From Gammaproteobacteria bacterium (GTDB lineage: Bacteria > Pseudomonadota > Gammaproteobacteria > Nevskiales > Nevskiaceae), in assembly GCA_026398815.1 (NCBI GenBank), contig JAPLSA010000009.1, positions 29,857 to 93,856 of the forward strand: a stretch of 64,000 bases of DNA, given 5' to 3'. How positions within the stretch are numbered: position 1 is the first letter of the stretch; each line of letters begins with the position of its first letter. This document shows positions 39,631 to 47,031 of the stretch, one piece after another. The position numbers were made by a program, and so were the translations under genes. Under the pieces are notes generated by a model, which was not told the origin of the DNA, searched no databases, and was given only the letters and a program-made list of their open reading frames with translations.

Positions 39631-40583
39631 TGCGCGCAGACGCCGGCCTGCCGATGGCCTGGTGCGATACCGATCGCCACGGCCTGGCGGTGGCTGCCGA
39701 TCGTCGCTTCCGCCGCGTGCTGGCGCGGGCCGGCCTGCCGATGCTGGCGTTCGGGATCGCCGTGCCGCTGCTGCAGCTGGAACTGCCGCGCCTGCCGGCG
39801 CCGTTGCCGCCACCACCACCGACGCCGACGCGGGTGGCGCTGCTGCCACCGCCGGCCCGGCCGTTGGCCGTGCCGGCACCGGCACCCGTTCCCGCAGCGA
39901 AGCCGGCACGTCCGGCGGTCACCGCGCCTGCGCCGTCGCCAGCACCGCCGCCGCCAGCAGCTGCCGAGCAGGCCCGCCAGCAGGCGCAGGCCAGCGGCCT
40001 GCTGCAATTGCGCGATCAGCTGGCTGCGCTCGGCGCGCAGCACGCGGCTTCGGTCGATCGGCCGCAGGCGGTCACTGGTGATCGCCTGCCGGCGCGCATG
40101 ACGGACAGCGGCGATGCGCTGGCCCGCAGTGCAGCGGCCCGCAGCGGCGGCATGGCCGAGCAGGGCCGGGGCGATGTCAGCCGGGCCGGCGCGGCTGGCG
40201 ATCTTGGTGCGCGGCGCACCGGCCGCGTGCAGGCTGACGGCGGCCTCGGCAGCGCTGCGCCGTCAGGCAGCGGTCCTGGCGGCGTCGCCGGCCGCAGCCT
40301 GGAAGACATCCAGCTTGGCTTCGATCGCAGCAAGCACGCCTTCAATGCTGTGTTCAGCCGCGCCGCGCGGGAGTCGACAGGCCTGCGCGCCGGCCGGCTG
40401 GTGGTCAGCCTGACGGTGGCGCCGGACGGCTCGGTAACGCGCTGCGAGCTTGTTTCCAGCGCTTTTTCCGATCCGGCGCTGGAAGCGCGGCTGCTGCGCC
40501 TGATCCGCCAGATGAACTTCGGTGCCCGCGATGTTCCGAGCTACACGGTGCCGCGCTACCCGATCGACTACCTGCCGTCGTGA
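39630..40583 (+). CDS. TonB-like/AgmX-type transmembrane energy transducer
   Basis: A 317-residue protein: a cytoplasmic N-tail, one helix at about 35-50 (AGLPMLAFGIAVPLLQL), a long Pro/Ala-rich periplasmic linker (55-115), a Gly/Ala/Ser region (120-225) and a C-terminal AgmX/PglI-type domain. That domain runs from AFNAVFSRAARE through GRLVVSLTVAPDGSV to MNFGARDV and resembles TonB C-terminal folds (YPIDYLPS end). It probably transmits the motor's motion to outer-membrane or periplasmic partners. It is the last gene of the cluster; a sigma-54 promoter begins 49 bases after its stop. Confidence 0.85.
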   Translation: MRADAGLPMAWCDTDRHGLAVAADRRFRRVLARAGLPMLAFGIAVPLLQLELPRLPAPLPPPPPTPTRVALLPPPARPLAVPAPAPVPAAKPARPAVTAPAPSPAPPPPAAAEQARQQAQASGLLQLRDQLAALGAQHAASVDRPQAVTGDRLPARMTDSGDALARSAAARSGGMAEQGRGDVSRAGAAGDLGARRTGRVQADGGLGSAAPSGSGPGGVAGRSLEDIQLGFDRSKHAFNAVFSRAARESTGLRAGRLVVSLTVAPDGSVTRCELVSSAFSDPALEARLLRLIRQMNFGARDVPSYTVPRYPIDYLPS

Positions 40584-40631
40584 GCCGGCCGACGATCGCC
40601 GCCGCGCACGCCGTGGGGTGATCCGGGTATC

Positions 40632-40647
40632 TGGCACGTCCGTTGCT
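40632..40647 (+). promoter_or_regulatory. sigma-54 promoter of the OmpA-cupredoxin/ANTAR/sensor operon
   Basis: TGGCACGTCCGTTGCT is a full -24/-12 consensus (GG 40633, GC 40645). The predicted start is near 40658, giving a leader of about 140 bases. I found no in-register NtrC dyad in the 150 bases upstream, so the activator is unknown. Confidence 0.9.
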
Positions 40648-40709
40648 TAGATCGAAACAGCTGTTTGCGGTAGCTGACAGTTTCGATCGGCCAACGACGC
40701 CTGATCATC

Positions 40710-40767
40710 GGACTACGAAGTCCACGCCTGGAGAGTGAGCTGGCTCTCCGCGCGTGGATTTTTTTTT
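40710..40767 (+). promoter_or_regulatory. terminator/antiterminator leader 1 (probable ANTAR target)
   Basis: GGAC (40710-40713) and GTCC (40720-40723) form a hairpin with hexaloop TACGAA. Its 3' arm shares TCC with the terminator's 5' arm TCCACGC (40721-40727), which pairs with GCGTGGA (40752-40758) ahead of nine T (40759-40767). The inner GGAGAG/CTCTCC strengthens the terminator. The two hairpins exclude each other, so a protein holding the first would prevent termination. Upstream, a 5-bp CAGCT/AGCTG hairpin at 40658-40676 may be the first ANTAR hairpin, though its loop is not a hexamer. A second T-run follows at 40771-40776. Confidence 0.8.
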
Positions 40768-40799
40768 GCCTTTTTTCAGATCAAGCACTCCGGAGCCCT

Positions 40800-42212
40800 A
40801 TGAAACCCTTGAAGCGTCGCCTGATCCCGGCCGTGATCGCGACTTCGCTGCTGAGCCCGCTGGCGAGCGCCGTGGTCCGCGCCGACGACATCCCGCCGTT
40901 CTACATCGCCCCGATGGGCTCGTATGTGTTGTCCGATGACGGCCGCGGCACCAAGAACGGCATCGGCGGCACGCTGGCGCTGGGTGCGCATCTCGGCGCG
41001 CTGATCGACTTCGAACTGCGCGGCAGCTTCATCAACTTCCCGGGCAAGAACGGCACTAGCGATTCCAAGCTCGGTGCCGGCGGCTTCGGCGTCAACGTGT
41101 TCCTGTTCCGCGCGCCGGGCGGCAGCGGCCTCTACATCCACGGCGATGTCCAGGGCAGCGAAAAGACGCTGTACCACTACGGCGCCGGCTACGAACTGAT
41201 GTTCGGCGGCTTCGGGCTGCGCGCCGAGGGTCTGGTGCGCAACGAGCAGTTCGAGCACCACGAACCGATGATCAACGTCGGCCTGCGCATTCCGTTCGGC
41301 AGCAATCCGCCGAAGCCGGTCTACGTGCCGCCGCCGCCTCCGCCGCCGCAGGAGGAAGCCGCGCTTCCGCCACCGCCGCCGCCGGCCCCACCACCGCCGC
41401 CGCCGCCCTGCACCGGTGCTGACGCCGGCACGCAGGTGTCACTCGATGGCTGCAAGAAGGGCGACAACATCGTGCTGCGCGGCGTCAACTTCGAGTTCGA
41501 CCAGGCGGTGCTGACGGTCAATGCCAAGGTGATCCTCGATCAGGTCGCCGCGGCACTCGCGCGCCGGCCGGACATCAAGGTGGAGATCGGCGGCCATACC
41601 GATGCCAAGGGCTCGGTCGCCTACAACAAGAAGCTCTCGGATCGCCGCGCGGCCTCGGTGAAGGCCTATCTCGCCGAACATGGGGTCGCGCCGGAGCGGA
41701 TGACCTCGAACGGCTACGGCAAGATCGTCGCGATCGCCAGCAACGACACCGATGAGGGTCGGGCGCTGAACCGCCGTGTCGAACTGACGGTGACCGATGC
41801 CGATCCGGCCGCCGGCGGGGTGGTCAGCGAACAGGCCGGCAAGCCCGATGAGGTGGTGACGCCGCCGGTCGAAGATCGCCTGCCGCCGGAAACCGGCCAT
41901 ATGGAATCGGCTCCCGCCGAGCCGGCTCCGGTCGCCGCGCCTGCCGCCGCACCGGCAGCGGCCGCCAGCAGCACGGCGGCGGTGTCGATCGTCGACTACG
42001 AGTACTCGCCGAAGGTCGTGACGGTGAAGGCCGGCGGCACGGTGACCTGGACCAACAACGATCGCGTCACCCACACGGTGACCTTCGACGGCAGCGACAT
42101 CAAGGTCAAGGCGGCCGAAACCTACAGCCGCAGCTACGCCACGGCTGGCACCTACGAGTACAAGTGCGGCATCCACCCGACGATGTTCGGCTCGGTGGTG
42201 GTGGTGCCGTGA
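40800..42212 (+). CDS. OmpA-family outer-membrane protein fused to a blue-copper (cupredoxin) domain
   Basis: A 470-residue exported protein. After the signal peptide (to about residue 30), an outer-membrane beta-barrel-like domain spans 35-170. A proline-rich linker (about 175-205) follows. An OmpA C-terminal domain (about 215-330) has IGGHTDAKGS and LSDRRAASVKAYL, the peptidoglycan-binding residues. A second Ala/Pro linker leads to a plastocyanin-like domain (396-470). Its type-1 copper ligands are complete: His425, Cys456, His459 and Met462 in KCGIHPTM. The fusion would tether an electron carrier between cell wall and outer membrane. It is first in an operon with the ANTAR regulator and NasS-like protein. 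Confidence 0.9.
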   Translation: MKPLKRRLIPAVIATSLLSPLASAVVRADDIPPFYIAPMGSYVLSDDGRGTKNGIGGTLALGAHLGALIDFELRGSFINFPGKNGTSDSKLGAGGFGVNVFLFRAPGGSGLYIHGDVQGSEKTLYHYGAGYELMFGGFGLRAEGLVRNEQFEHHEPMINVGLRIPFGSNPPKPVYVPPPPPPPQEEAALPPPPPPAPPPPPPPCTGADAGTQVSLDGCKKGDNIVLRGVNFEFDQAVLTVNAKVILDQVAAALARRPDIKVEIGGHTDAKGSVAYNKKLSDRRAASVKAYLAEHGVAPERMTSNGYGKIVAIASNDTDEGRALNRRVELTVTDADPAAGGVVSEQAGKPDEVVTPPVEDRLPPETGHMESAPAEPAPVAAPAAAPAAAASSTAAVSIVDYEYSPKVVTVKAGGTVTWTNNDRVTHTVTFDGSDIKVKAAETYSRSYATAGTYEYKCGIHPTMFGSVVVVP

Positions 42213-42379
42213 TTCACGCGCCGGCCGCCGGCGAACCGGCGGCCGGCGCCGCTTCTGGAGTCAATCTTGCAATGTCCAGGATGCCTGTGGAGAAGGACCC
42301 TACGGTCGAATCGGCGGTGGCTCTGCGGCCGGCTGCCATGCCGATCCGGAATCGCTCTGGTGCTGACACGAAAGCTGCG

Positions 42380-42970
42380 ATGAAACACGCCAATCGAGGT
42401 TTGCGAGTGATGCTGGTCGATGACGACCAGACGCGCTTGGCCATGATGGAGCAGGCGCTGGTGGCGGAAGGACATGTCATCGTCGTTCGGCTGGATGCCC
42501 AGGCCGATCTGCTGGCCGGCGTGACCCTGCACCAGCCGGATGTGATCTTCATCGATGTCGATGCCCCGAGCCGCGACACGCTGGAGTCGCTCGGCCAGAT
42601 CAATCGCGAACGGCCACGGCCGATCGTGCTGTTTGCTGCGCGCAGCGATGCCGAGACCGCGCACCGCGCGGTTCATGCCGGCGTCAGTGCCTATGTCGTC
42701 GATGGCCTGCATCCGACGCGCCTGAGCGCGCTGCTCGATGTCGCCATCGCCCGCTTCGAAGTGCATCAGGCGTTGAGCCGCGAACTGCTCGCCGCCAATG
42801 CCCGGCTGGCCGACCAGCGCGACATCGAGAAGGCCAAGGGCCTGCTGATGAAGCGCCGCAAGATCGACGAGGAGGAGGCCTACGGCATGCTCCGCAAGAT
42901 GGCGATGGACCGGAAGCAGCGCATCGGCGACTACGCGCGCCTGCTGCTGGCCGCGTCGGATGTGCTGTAG
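42380..42970 (+). CDS. ANTAR-domain response regulator, NasT-like (first pair)
   Basis: A 196-residue RNA-binding antiterminator candidate. A receiver-like domain (about 8-120; VMLVDDDQTR, VIFIDVDAPSRDTLE) precedes a coiled-coil linker and the ANTAR domain (about 140-195) with DIEKAKGLLMKRRKIDEEEAYGMLRKMAMD. It is close in sequence to the NasT encoded at 50040-50609. ATG 42380 gives the usual NasT length; an earlier ATG at 42272 with CTGGAG upstream would add 36 residues. It should bind the leader hairpins at 40710 and 44397 to allow read-through, under control of the NasS-like protein that follows by 21 bases. Confidence 0.88.
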   Translation: MKHANRGLRVMLVDDDQTRLAMMEQALVAEGHVIVVRLDAQADLLAGVTLHQPDVIFIDVDAPSRDTLESLGQINRERPRPIVLFAARSDAETAHRAVHAGVSAYVVDGLHPTRLSALLDVAIARFEVHQALSRELLAANARLADQRDIEKAKGLLMKRRKIDEEEAYGMLRKMAMDRKQRIGDYARLLLAASDVL

Positions 42971-42991
42971 GCGCGAACGGAGGCCGCCACG

Positions 42992-44245
42992 ATGATCAAT
43001 GGACTGGAGAAATGCAGGATCCGCCTCGGCATGCTGCCGCTGGTGGATGCCGCGCCGCTGCTGGTGGCCCGCTCGTACGGCTTCTTCGCGAAGCATGGCC
43101 TGGAAGTGGAGTTGAGCGTCGAGCGCGCCTGGGCGGCGTTGCGCGACAAGGTCGCCGCCGGCGTGCTCGATGGCGGCCAGATGCTGGCGCCGATGCCGAT
43201 CGCCGCCACGCTGGGCCTGGACGGCTTCGCGGTGCCGATGGTCACGGCGATGGTGATGAGCCTGAATGGCAACTCGATCACCGTATCCAAGCAGCTGCAT
43301 GCGCGGATGAGCCGTCATCTGCCGGATGTGGCCGATGCCGGCGCCGCCGCGATCGCGCTGGCCCGGGTGATCGAGGAGCAGCGCGCCAGTGGTGAACGGC
43401 GCCCAGTCTTCGCGCACGTCTTCCCGTTTTCGGCGCATCACTACGAGCTGCGCATGTGGCTCGCCAGCGCCGATATCGATCCGGACAACGATGTGCAGCT
43501 GTGCGTGGTGCCGCCGTCGCAGATGGTCAGCGAACTGGAGTCCGGGCGGATCGACGGCTACTGCGTCGGCGAGCCATGGAATGAAGTGGCGCTGCAGCGC
43601 GGTGTCGGCGTGGCGGTCGCCAGCAAGCACGAAATCTGGAACAACAGCCCCGAAAAGGTGCTCGGCGTGACCCGCGAATGGGCGCACGAGCATCCGAACA
43701 CGCATCGGGCCATGGTCGCGGCGATGATCGAAGCGGCGCGCTGGCTCGACCAGCCGGAGAACCGGCTGGAGGCTGCGGCGCTGATGGTGCGCGACAGCGT
43801 GGTCAACGCGCCGGCCGCCAGCATCGTCGCCTCGCTGCGCATGCGCACCGGCGGCATCGTGTTTCATCGTGGTGCGGCAACCTATCCATGGCGGTCGCAC
43901 GCGGTGTGGTTCATTCTCCAGATGCTGCGCTGGAAGCAGTGCTGGATGGCGCCGAACTTCGCCGATGTCGCCAGCGACGTCTATCGCTGCGAAACCTATC
44001 GCGAAGCGGCTGCCCTGGTTGGCGAGCCGTGCCCGCGCGCCGAGTACAAATCCGAAGGCGCGCGCCCTATTGGTTCATCGACCCCGTCGACCGACGGTGG
44101 ATCGATCATGCTCGGCTCCGATGCGATGCTGGATGGCTCCATCTTCGATGCCGCCGATCCGCTGGGCTGGTTGCAGCTGCAGCGCCACGGCCATCCAGCT
44201 GTGGAATTCGCATCGCTGGAGTTTGCCAACGTGCGGCAGCCCTGA
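42992..44245 (+). CDS. NasS-like cytoplasmic nitrate/nitrite sensor (first pair)
   Basis: A 417-residue protein of the NrtA/CmpA/NasS substrate-binding family without a signal peptide, so it acts as a cytoplasmic sensor. RLGMLPLVDAAPLLVARSYGFFAKHGL, LAPMPIAATLGLDG, VFAHVFPFSAHHYELRMWL and DGYCVGEPWNE line the ligand cleft in this family. In NasST systems NasS binds and restrains NasT until nitrate or nitrite is present. It has about 60 extra C-terminal residues compared with the second copy at 48991-50043. The ligand is inferred from family membership. Confidence 0.85.
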   Translation: MINGLEKCRIRLGMLPLVDAAPLLVARSYGFFAKHGLEVELSVERAWAALRDKVAAGVLDGGQMLAPMPIAATLGLDGFAVPMVTAMVMSLNGNSITVSKQLHARMSRHLPDVADAGAAAIALARVIEEQRASGERRPVFAHVFPFSAHHYELRMWLASADIDPDNDVQLCVVPPSQMVSELESGRIDGYCVGEPWNEVALQRGVGVAVASKHEIWNNSPEKVLGVTREWAHEHPNTHRAMVAAMIEAARWLDQPENRLEAAALMVRDSVVNAPAASIVASLRMRTGGIVFHRGAATYPWRSHAVWFILQMLRWKQCWMAPNFADVASDVYRCETYREAAALVGEPCPRAEYKSEGARPIGSSTPSTDGGSIMLGSDAMLDGSIFDAADPLGWLQLQRHGHPAVEFASLEFANVRQP

Positions 44246-44262
44246 GCATTCAGTCCCAGTCG

Positions 44263-44286
44263 TCGATATTTCAGGCGTCATATCGA
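44263..44286. promoter_or_regulatory. inverted repeat upstream of the second sigma-54 promoter
   Basis: TCGATAT (44263-44269) and ATATCGA (44280-44286) are perfect 7-bp arms separated by ten bases, centred about 62 bases before the predicted start. It may bind the unknown sigma-54 activator or a repressor. Confidence 0.4.
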
Positions 44287-44310
44287 TTGACATCAACAAT
44301 TGGACTGTTT

Positions 44311-44326
44311 TGGCATGAGGTTTGCT
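44311..44326 (+). promoter_or_regulatory. sigma-54 promoter of the DUF3034/globin/flavin operon
   Basis: TGGCATGAGGTTTGCT has GG at 44312 and GC at 44324, twelve bases apart, and fits the -24/-12 consensus. The predicted start is near 44337, leaving a leader of about 177 bases before the DUF3034 gene. Confidence 0.85.
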
Positions 44327-44396
44327 GTTTAGAACACTGAAGTTGCTTTTGTTACGCAGTACACATAACGGACCCAGCCAATGCTGTCTGGATCCA

Positions 44397-44448
44397 TGGA
44401 CACCGAAGTCCACGCATAGGCAATGCAGCCTGCGCGTGGATTTTTTTT
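44397..44448 (+). promoter_or_regulatory. terminator/antiterminator leader 2 (probable ANTAR target)
   Basis: TGGAC (44397-44401) and GTCCA (44408-44412) pair over 5 bp with hexaloop ACCGAA (A at 1, G at 4). The 3' arm overlaps the terminator's TCCACGC (44409-44415), which pairs with GCGTGGA (44434-44440) ahead of eight T (44441-44448). Inside the terminator, AGGC/GCCT (44418-44431) closes another hexaloop, AATGCA. Arms, loop positions and the second T-run match leader 1 although the intervening sequence differs. A first ANTAR hairpin upstream is not resolved with confidence. Confidence 0.82.
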
Positions 44449-44513
44449 GGCTTTTTTCCGGTTCGGAACAATCGCCGCGCACCCGTGGGCACATCCAAAA
44501 TCAAGGAGTCAGC

Positions 44514-45584
44514 ATGAACGGCAACATCAGGGGATTCGGTATCAAGGCAGCCACAGTTCTCGCGTTCGGCGCGAGCATCGCGGCAGTTTCCAGCCCGGCA
44601 CAGGCGGGCATCTACGATGCAGGCAAGGTGCTGGCCACCAGTGGCGTCAACATCACCGATGGCGCGGCGGGCGGCGGCATCACGCCGTGGGCCGTGATTG
44701 CCGGTTATGAAACCAACCAGGGCATCAACGGCAGCATCCACTACACCTACGCGAATCTGCCGAACTACAGCCTGAACTCGCTGGGCGCCGCGATCGGCTT
44801 CTACGATCGTCTCGAGCTGTCCTACGCGTATGACCTGCTGCCGACCGGCAGCACGTTCAACACGGTCGGCCTGCTGACCAACACGCTGACTGGCGGCGGC
44901 CCGAACGATACCGGCATCGATCCGTTCAACACGGCGATCCGCATGGACATCTTCGGCGCCAAGCTGCGCGTGATCGGCGAATCGATCTACGACTCCGACA
45001 ACCTGCTGCCGCAGGTGGCGGTTGGTGGTTTCTACAAGATCAACCACAACAAGGAGCTGATGAACACGCTGCTCGCCAACAAGGCCAAGGACTTCGAGGC
45101 CTATGTGGCGATCACCAAGATCTTCTTCCCGCTCGACCTGCTGGTGAACGTCACGGTGCGCTACACGGCGGCCAACCAGACCGGCCTGACCGGCTTCGGC
45201 GGGCCGAACAAGAACAAGCGCGAGTTCCGTCCGGAAGTGTCGTTTGCCTACCTGCTGGCGAAGAACGTCGCCATCGGCGCCGAGTACGCGGCGCACGGCA
45301 AGAACACCGATGGCCGCGGCGTGAAGGTCGGGACGCTCGACACCTCGGTGGTCGGCACCATCACCAACGCCCTGAACAACATCGGGGTCAGCGGGCCGGT
45401 CGGCAACATCGTCAACAACGTCAACGACACGTTGACGCAGCGCGAAAGCGACTGGTTCGACGTCTTCTTCGCCTACTTCCCGAGCAAGAACCTGTCGTTC
45501 GTCGCGGCCTACGCGAACCTCGGCAACATCACGCTGACCCCCAAGCAGACGGGTGCTTACTTCTCGGTGCAGGCGAGCTTCTAA
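44514..45584 (+). CDS. DUF3034 family outer-membrane protein
   Basis: A 356-residue exported protein; signal peptide cleaved after SSPAQA (about residue 31). The mature protein starts GIYDAGKVLATSGVNITDGAAGGGITPWAVIAGY, the hallmark of DUF3034, and continues as alternating beta strands to a terminal Phe, suggesting an outer-membrane barrel. AAGGAG precedes ATG 44514. It is the first gene of the globin/flavin operon and lies just after the terminator/antiterminator leader. Role unknown; it may be a porin-like partner of the periplasmic redox proteins. Confidence 0.85.
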   Translation: MNGNIRGFGIKAATVLAFGASIAAVSSPAQAGIYDAGKVLATSGVNITDGAAGGGITPWAVIAGYETNQGINGSIHYTYANLPNYSLNSLGAAIGFYDRLELSYAYDLLPTGSTFNTVGLLTNTLTGGGPNDTGIDPFNTAIRMDIFGAKLRVIGESIYDSDNLLPQVAVGGFYKINHNKELMNTLLANKAKDFEAYVAITKIFFPLDLLVNVTVRYTAANQTGLTGFGGPNKNKREFRPEVSFAYLLAKNVAIGAEYAAHGKNTDGRGVKVGTLDTSVVGTITNALNNIGVSGPVGNIVNNVNDTLTQRESDWFDVFFAYFPSKNLSFVAAYANLGNITLTPKQTGAYFSVQASF

Positions 45585-45637
45585 AAGAAACCGAACCGAG
45601 TTCCACGTTGGTCTTCAATAATTGCAGGAGAAAGCAC

Positions 45638-46114
45638 ATGAAATCACTGAACAAGCTGTTGGCCGCCGGTGCGATGGGGCTGCTGTCGATGTCGGCGTTC
45701 GCCGGCTCCGAAACCCCGGAAGGAAAAGTGCAGGCAACCTATCCGCCGATTTCCTCGGACGCCTACGAGAAGTTCGGCGGCAAGTACGGCATGGACCGTT
45801 GGGTGGAGTCGTTGTTCAAGTACATCATGCTCGACAACCGCATCAACTACATCTTCGCGGCGCACGGCAAGATCGATCGCCAGATCAAGCTCAACCAGCA
45901 GCTGGTGGCGGTGATGCTCGGCGCCCCGGGTGTGGAGTATCAGGGCGCCAGCATGAGCGCGGCGCACGAGGAGATGGGCATCACCCTGACGCAGTTCAAC
46001 GCGGTCGTGGAAGACGCCTACCTGGCCTGCGAGGATCTGCGCACGCCGTATCACACCTGCAACCAGCTGATCGCCGCGCTGGCGCCGTTCAAGCGTTCGA
46101 TCGTCACGCGCTGA
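45638..46114 (+). CDS. exported group-1 truncated haemoglobin
   Basis: A 158-residue protein with signal peptide MKSLNKLLAAGAMGLLSMSAFA, followed by a TrHb1-like domain (about 40-155). The proximal haem ligand is His110 in SAAHEEMGI. YEKFGGKYGMDRWVESLF gives helices A-B, and LDNRINYIF and QLVAVMLGAP the helix-C to E region. Most truncated globins are cytoplasmic, so export is unusual. Two further cysteines (131, 141) could form a disulfide in the periplasm. AGGAG precedes ATG 45638. It probably handles NO, O2 or electrons beside the flavin proteins encoded next. Confidence 0.9.
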   Translation: MKSLNKLLAAGAMGLLSMSAFAGSETPEGKVQATYPPISSDAYEKFGGKYGMDRWVESLFKYIMLDNRINYIFAAHGKIDRQIKLNQQLVAVMLGAPGVEYQGASMSAAHEEMGITLTQFNAVVEDAYLACEDLRTPYHTCNQLIAALAPFKRSIVTR

Positions 46115-46444
46115 GTACCGGCGATTGCGGTTTCCGCGATCAGATGTGATGGACCTGGCGGCGGCCCCCGGTGGCCGCCGCCGGGCTTCCCTGCCGGGTG
46201 ATTCATGGTGTCTTCGCGGCGCGATCGTGCTGCCGAGACGCCATCAATGACCACGGCCCTGCAGCGCCCGCAGTCCGAAGATGGTTGCCTGAACGATGCC
46301 GACCCGTCGCCGCTCGACGGCTGTCGGCATCCTGCCTGTTCATCACGGCTCGAAGACGAGTTCCGGCGCATGAACGCACTGCACCGGTGGCGGACACGCC
46401 ACCGCCGCGCTTCGCCCTGCATTCCGCCTACCGCACCGAGACCG
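46115..46444 (+). other. 330-base gap between globin and FMN-binding protein genes
   Basis: There is no supported gene here, although the frame of the FMN-binding gene is open back to 46205 with low-complexity, domain-free sequence. GGCGGCGGCC (46157-46166) and GGCCGCCGCC (46173-46182) make a perfect 10-bp hairpin without a U-run, 43 bases after the globin stop. It may protect the upstream mRNA end or partly attenuate the distal genes. Confidence 0.55.
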
Positions 46445-47029
46445 ATGACGATGCCCATTCCACACGACCACGATTGCACGATGCCGCCCACCGGACGGCG
46501 CTCCCTGCTCCGATCGGCGGCCGGCCTGTTCGGTGCGCTGCTGCTGCCGAAGCTCGCCGTCGCCGGCGACGATCTGTGGACCACGTTCCAGACCCCGGCG
46601 GCTTTTCTGGCCGAGGCCTTCGGCGCGCCGCCGGCACCCAGCGTGCTGGTGCTCGATGCCGCGATGCAGGCGCAGATCGGCACCGTGTTCGGCCGCGCCT
46701 ATCCGCAGTCGCAGCTGCGCTACTGGAAGGCCAACGGCCGCAGCGCCTGGATCCTCGATGACATCGGCAAGCAGGGCTACCAGATCACCACCTCGGGCTT
46801 CGTGGTCAAGGATCACAGCATCGATTTCGCCCGGGTGCTGATCTATCGCGAGTCGCGCGGCGAGCAGGTCGCCGAGGGTTCGTGGCTGAAGAAGCTCAGC
46901 GGCCGCAAGCTGGCCGGTGCGACGCTCGACCAGAACGTCGACAACATCTCCGGCGCCACGCTGTCGGTGAAGATGATGCAGCGCATGGCCGCCACGGCGC
47001 TGGTGCTCGACACACTCGCGAAGGCCTGA
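46445..47029 (+). CDS. exported FMN-binding domain protein (covalently flavinylated)
   Basis: A 194-residue protein. TGRRSLLRSAAGLFGALLLP (about 16-35) resembles a twin-arginine signal. The FMN-binding domain ends with NISGATLS, in which Thr172 of the SGAT motif is the expected site of phosphodiester-linked FMN. An ApbE flavin transferase is encoded two genes on, which supports this. The start is uncertain: ATG 46445, 46451 or 46481 would all keep the signal. It probably relays electrons on the outer face of the inner membrane, with the PepSY protein encoded two bases downstream. Confidence 0.85.
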   Translation: MTMPIPHDHDCTMPPTGRRSLLRSAAGLFGALLLPKLAVAGDDLWTTFQTPAAFLAEAFGAPPAPSVLVLDAAMQAQIGTVFGRAYPQSQLRYWKANGRSAWILDDIGKQGYQITTSGFVVKDHSIDFARVLIYRESRGEQVAEGSWLKKLSGRKLAGATLDQNVDNISGATLSVKMMQRMAATALVLDTLAKA

Positions 47030-47031
47030 CC

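Noticed and set aside
40600..40625. Possible NtrC site before the first redox-operon promoter
   Set aside because: GCAC and GGTG are present but the spacing is off by one from the GCACC-N5-GGTGC dyad.
46205..46444. N-terminal extension of the FMN-binding protein
   Set aside because: It would place the twin-arginine signal about 95 residues inside the protein; the extension has no domain.
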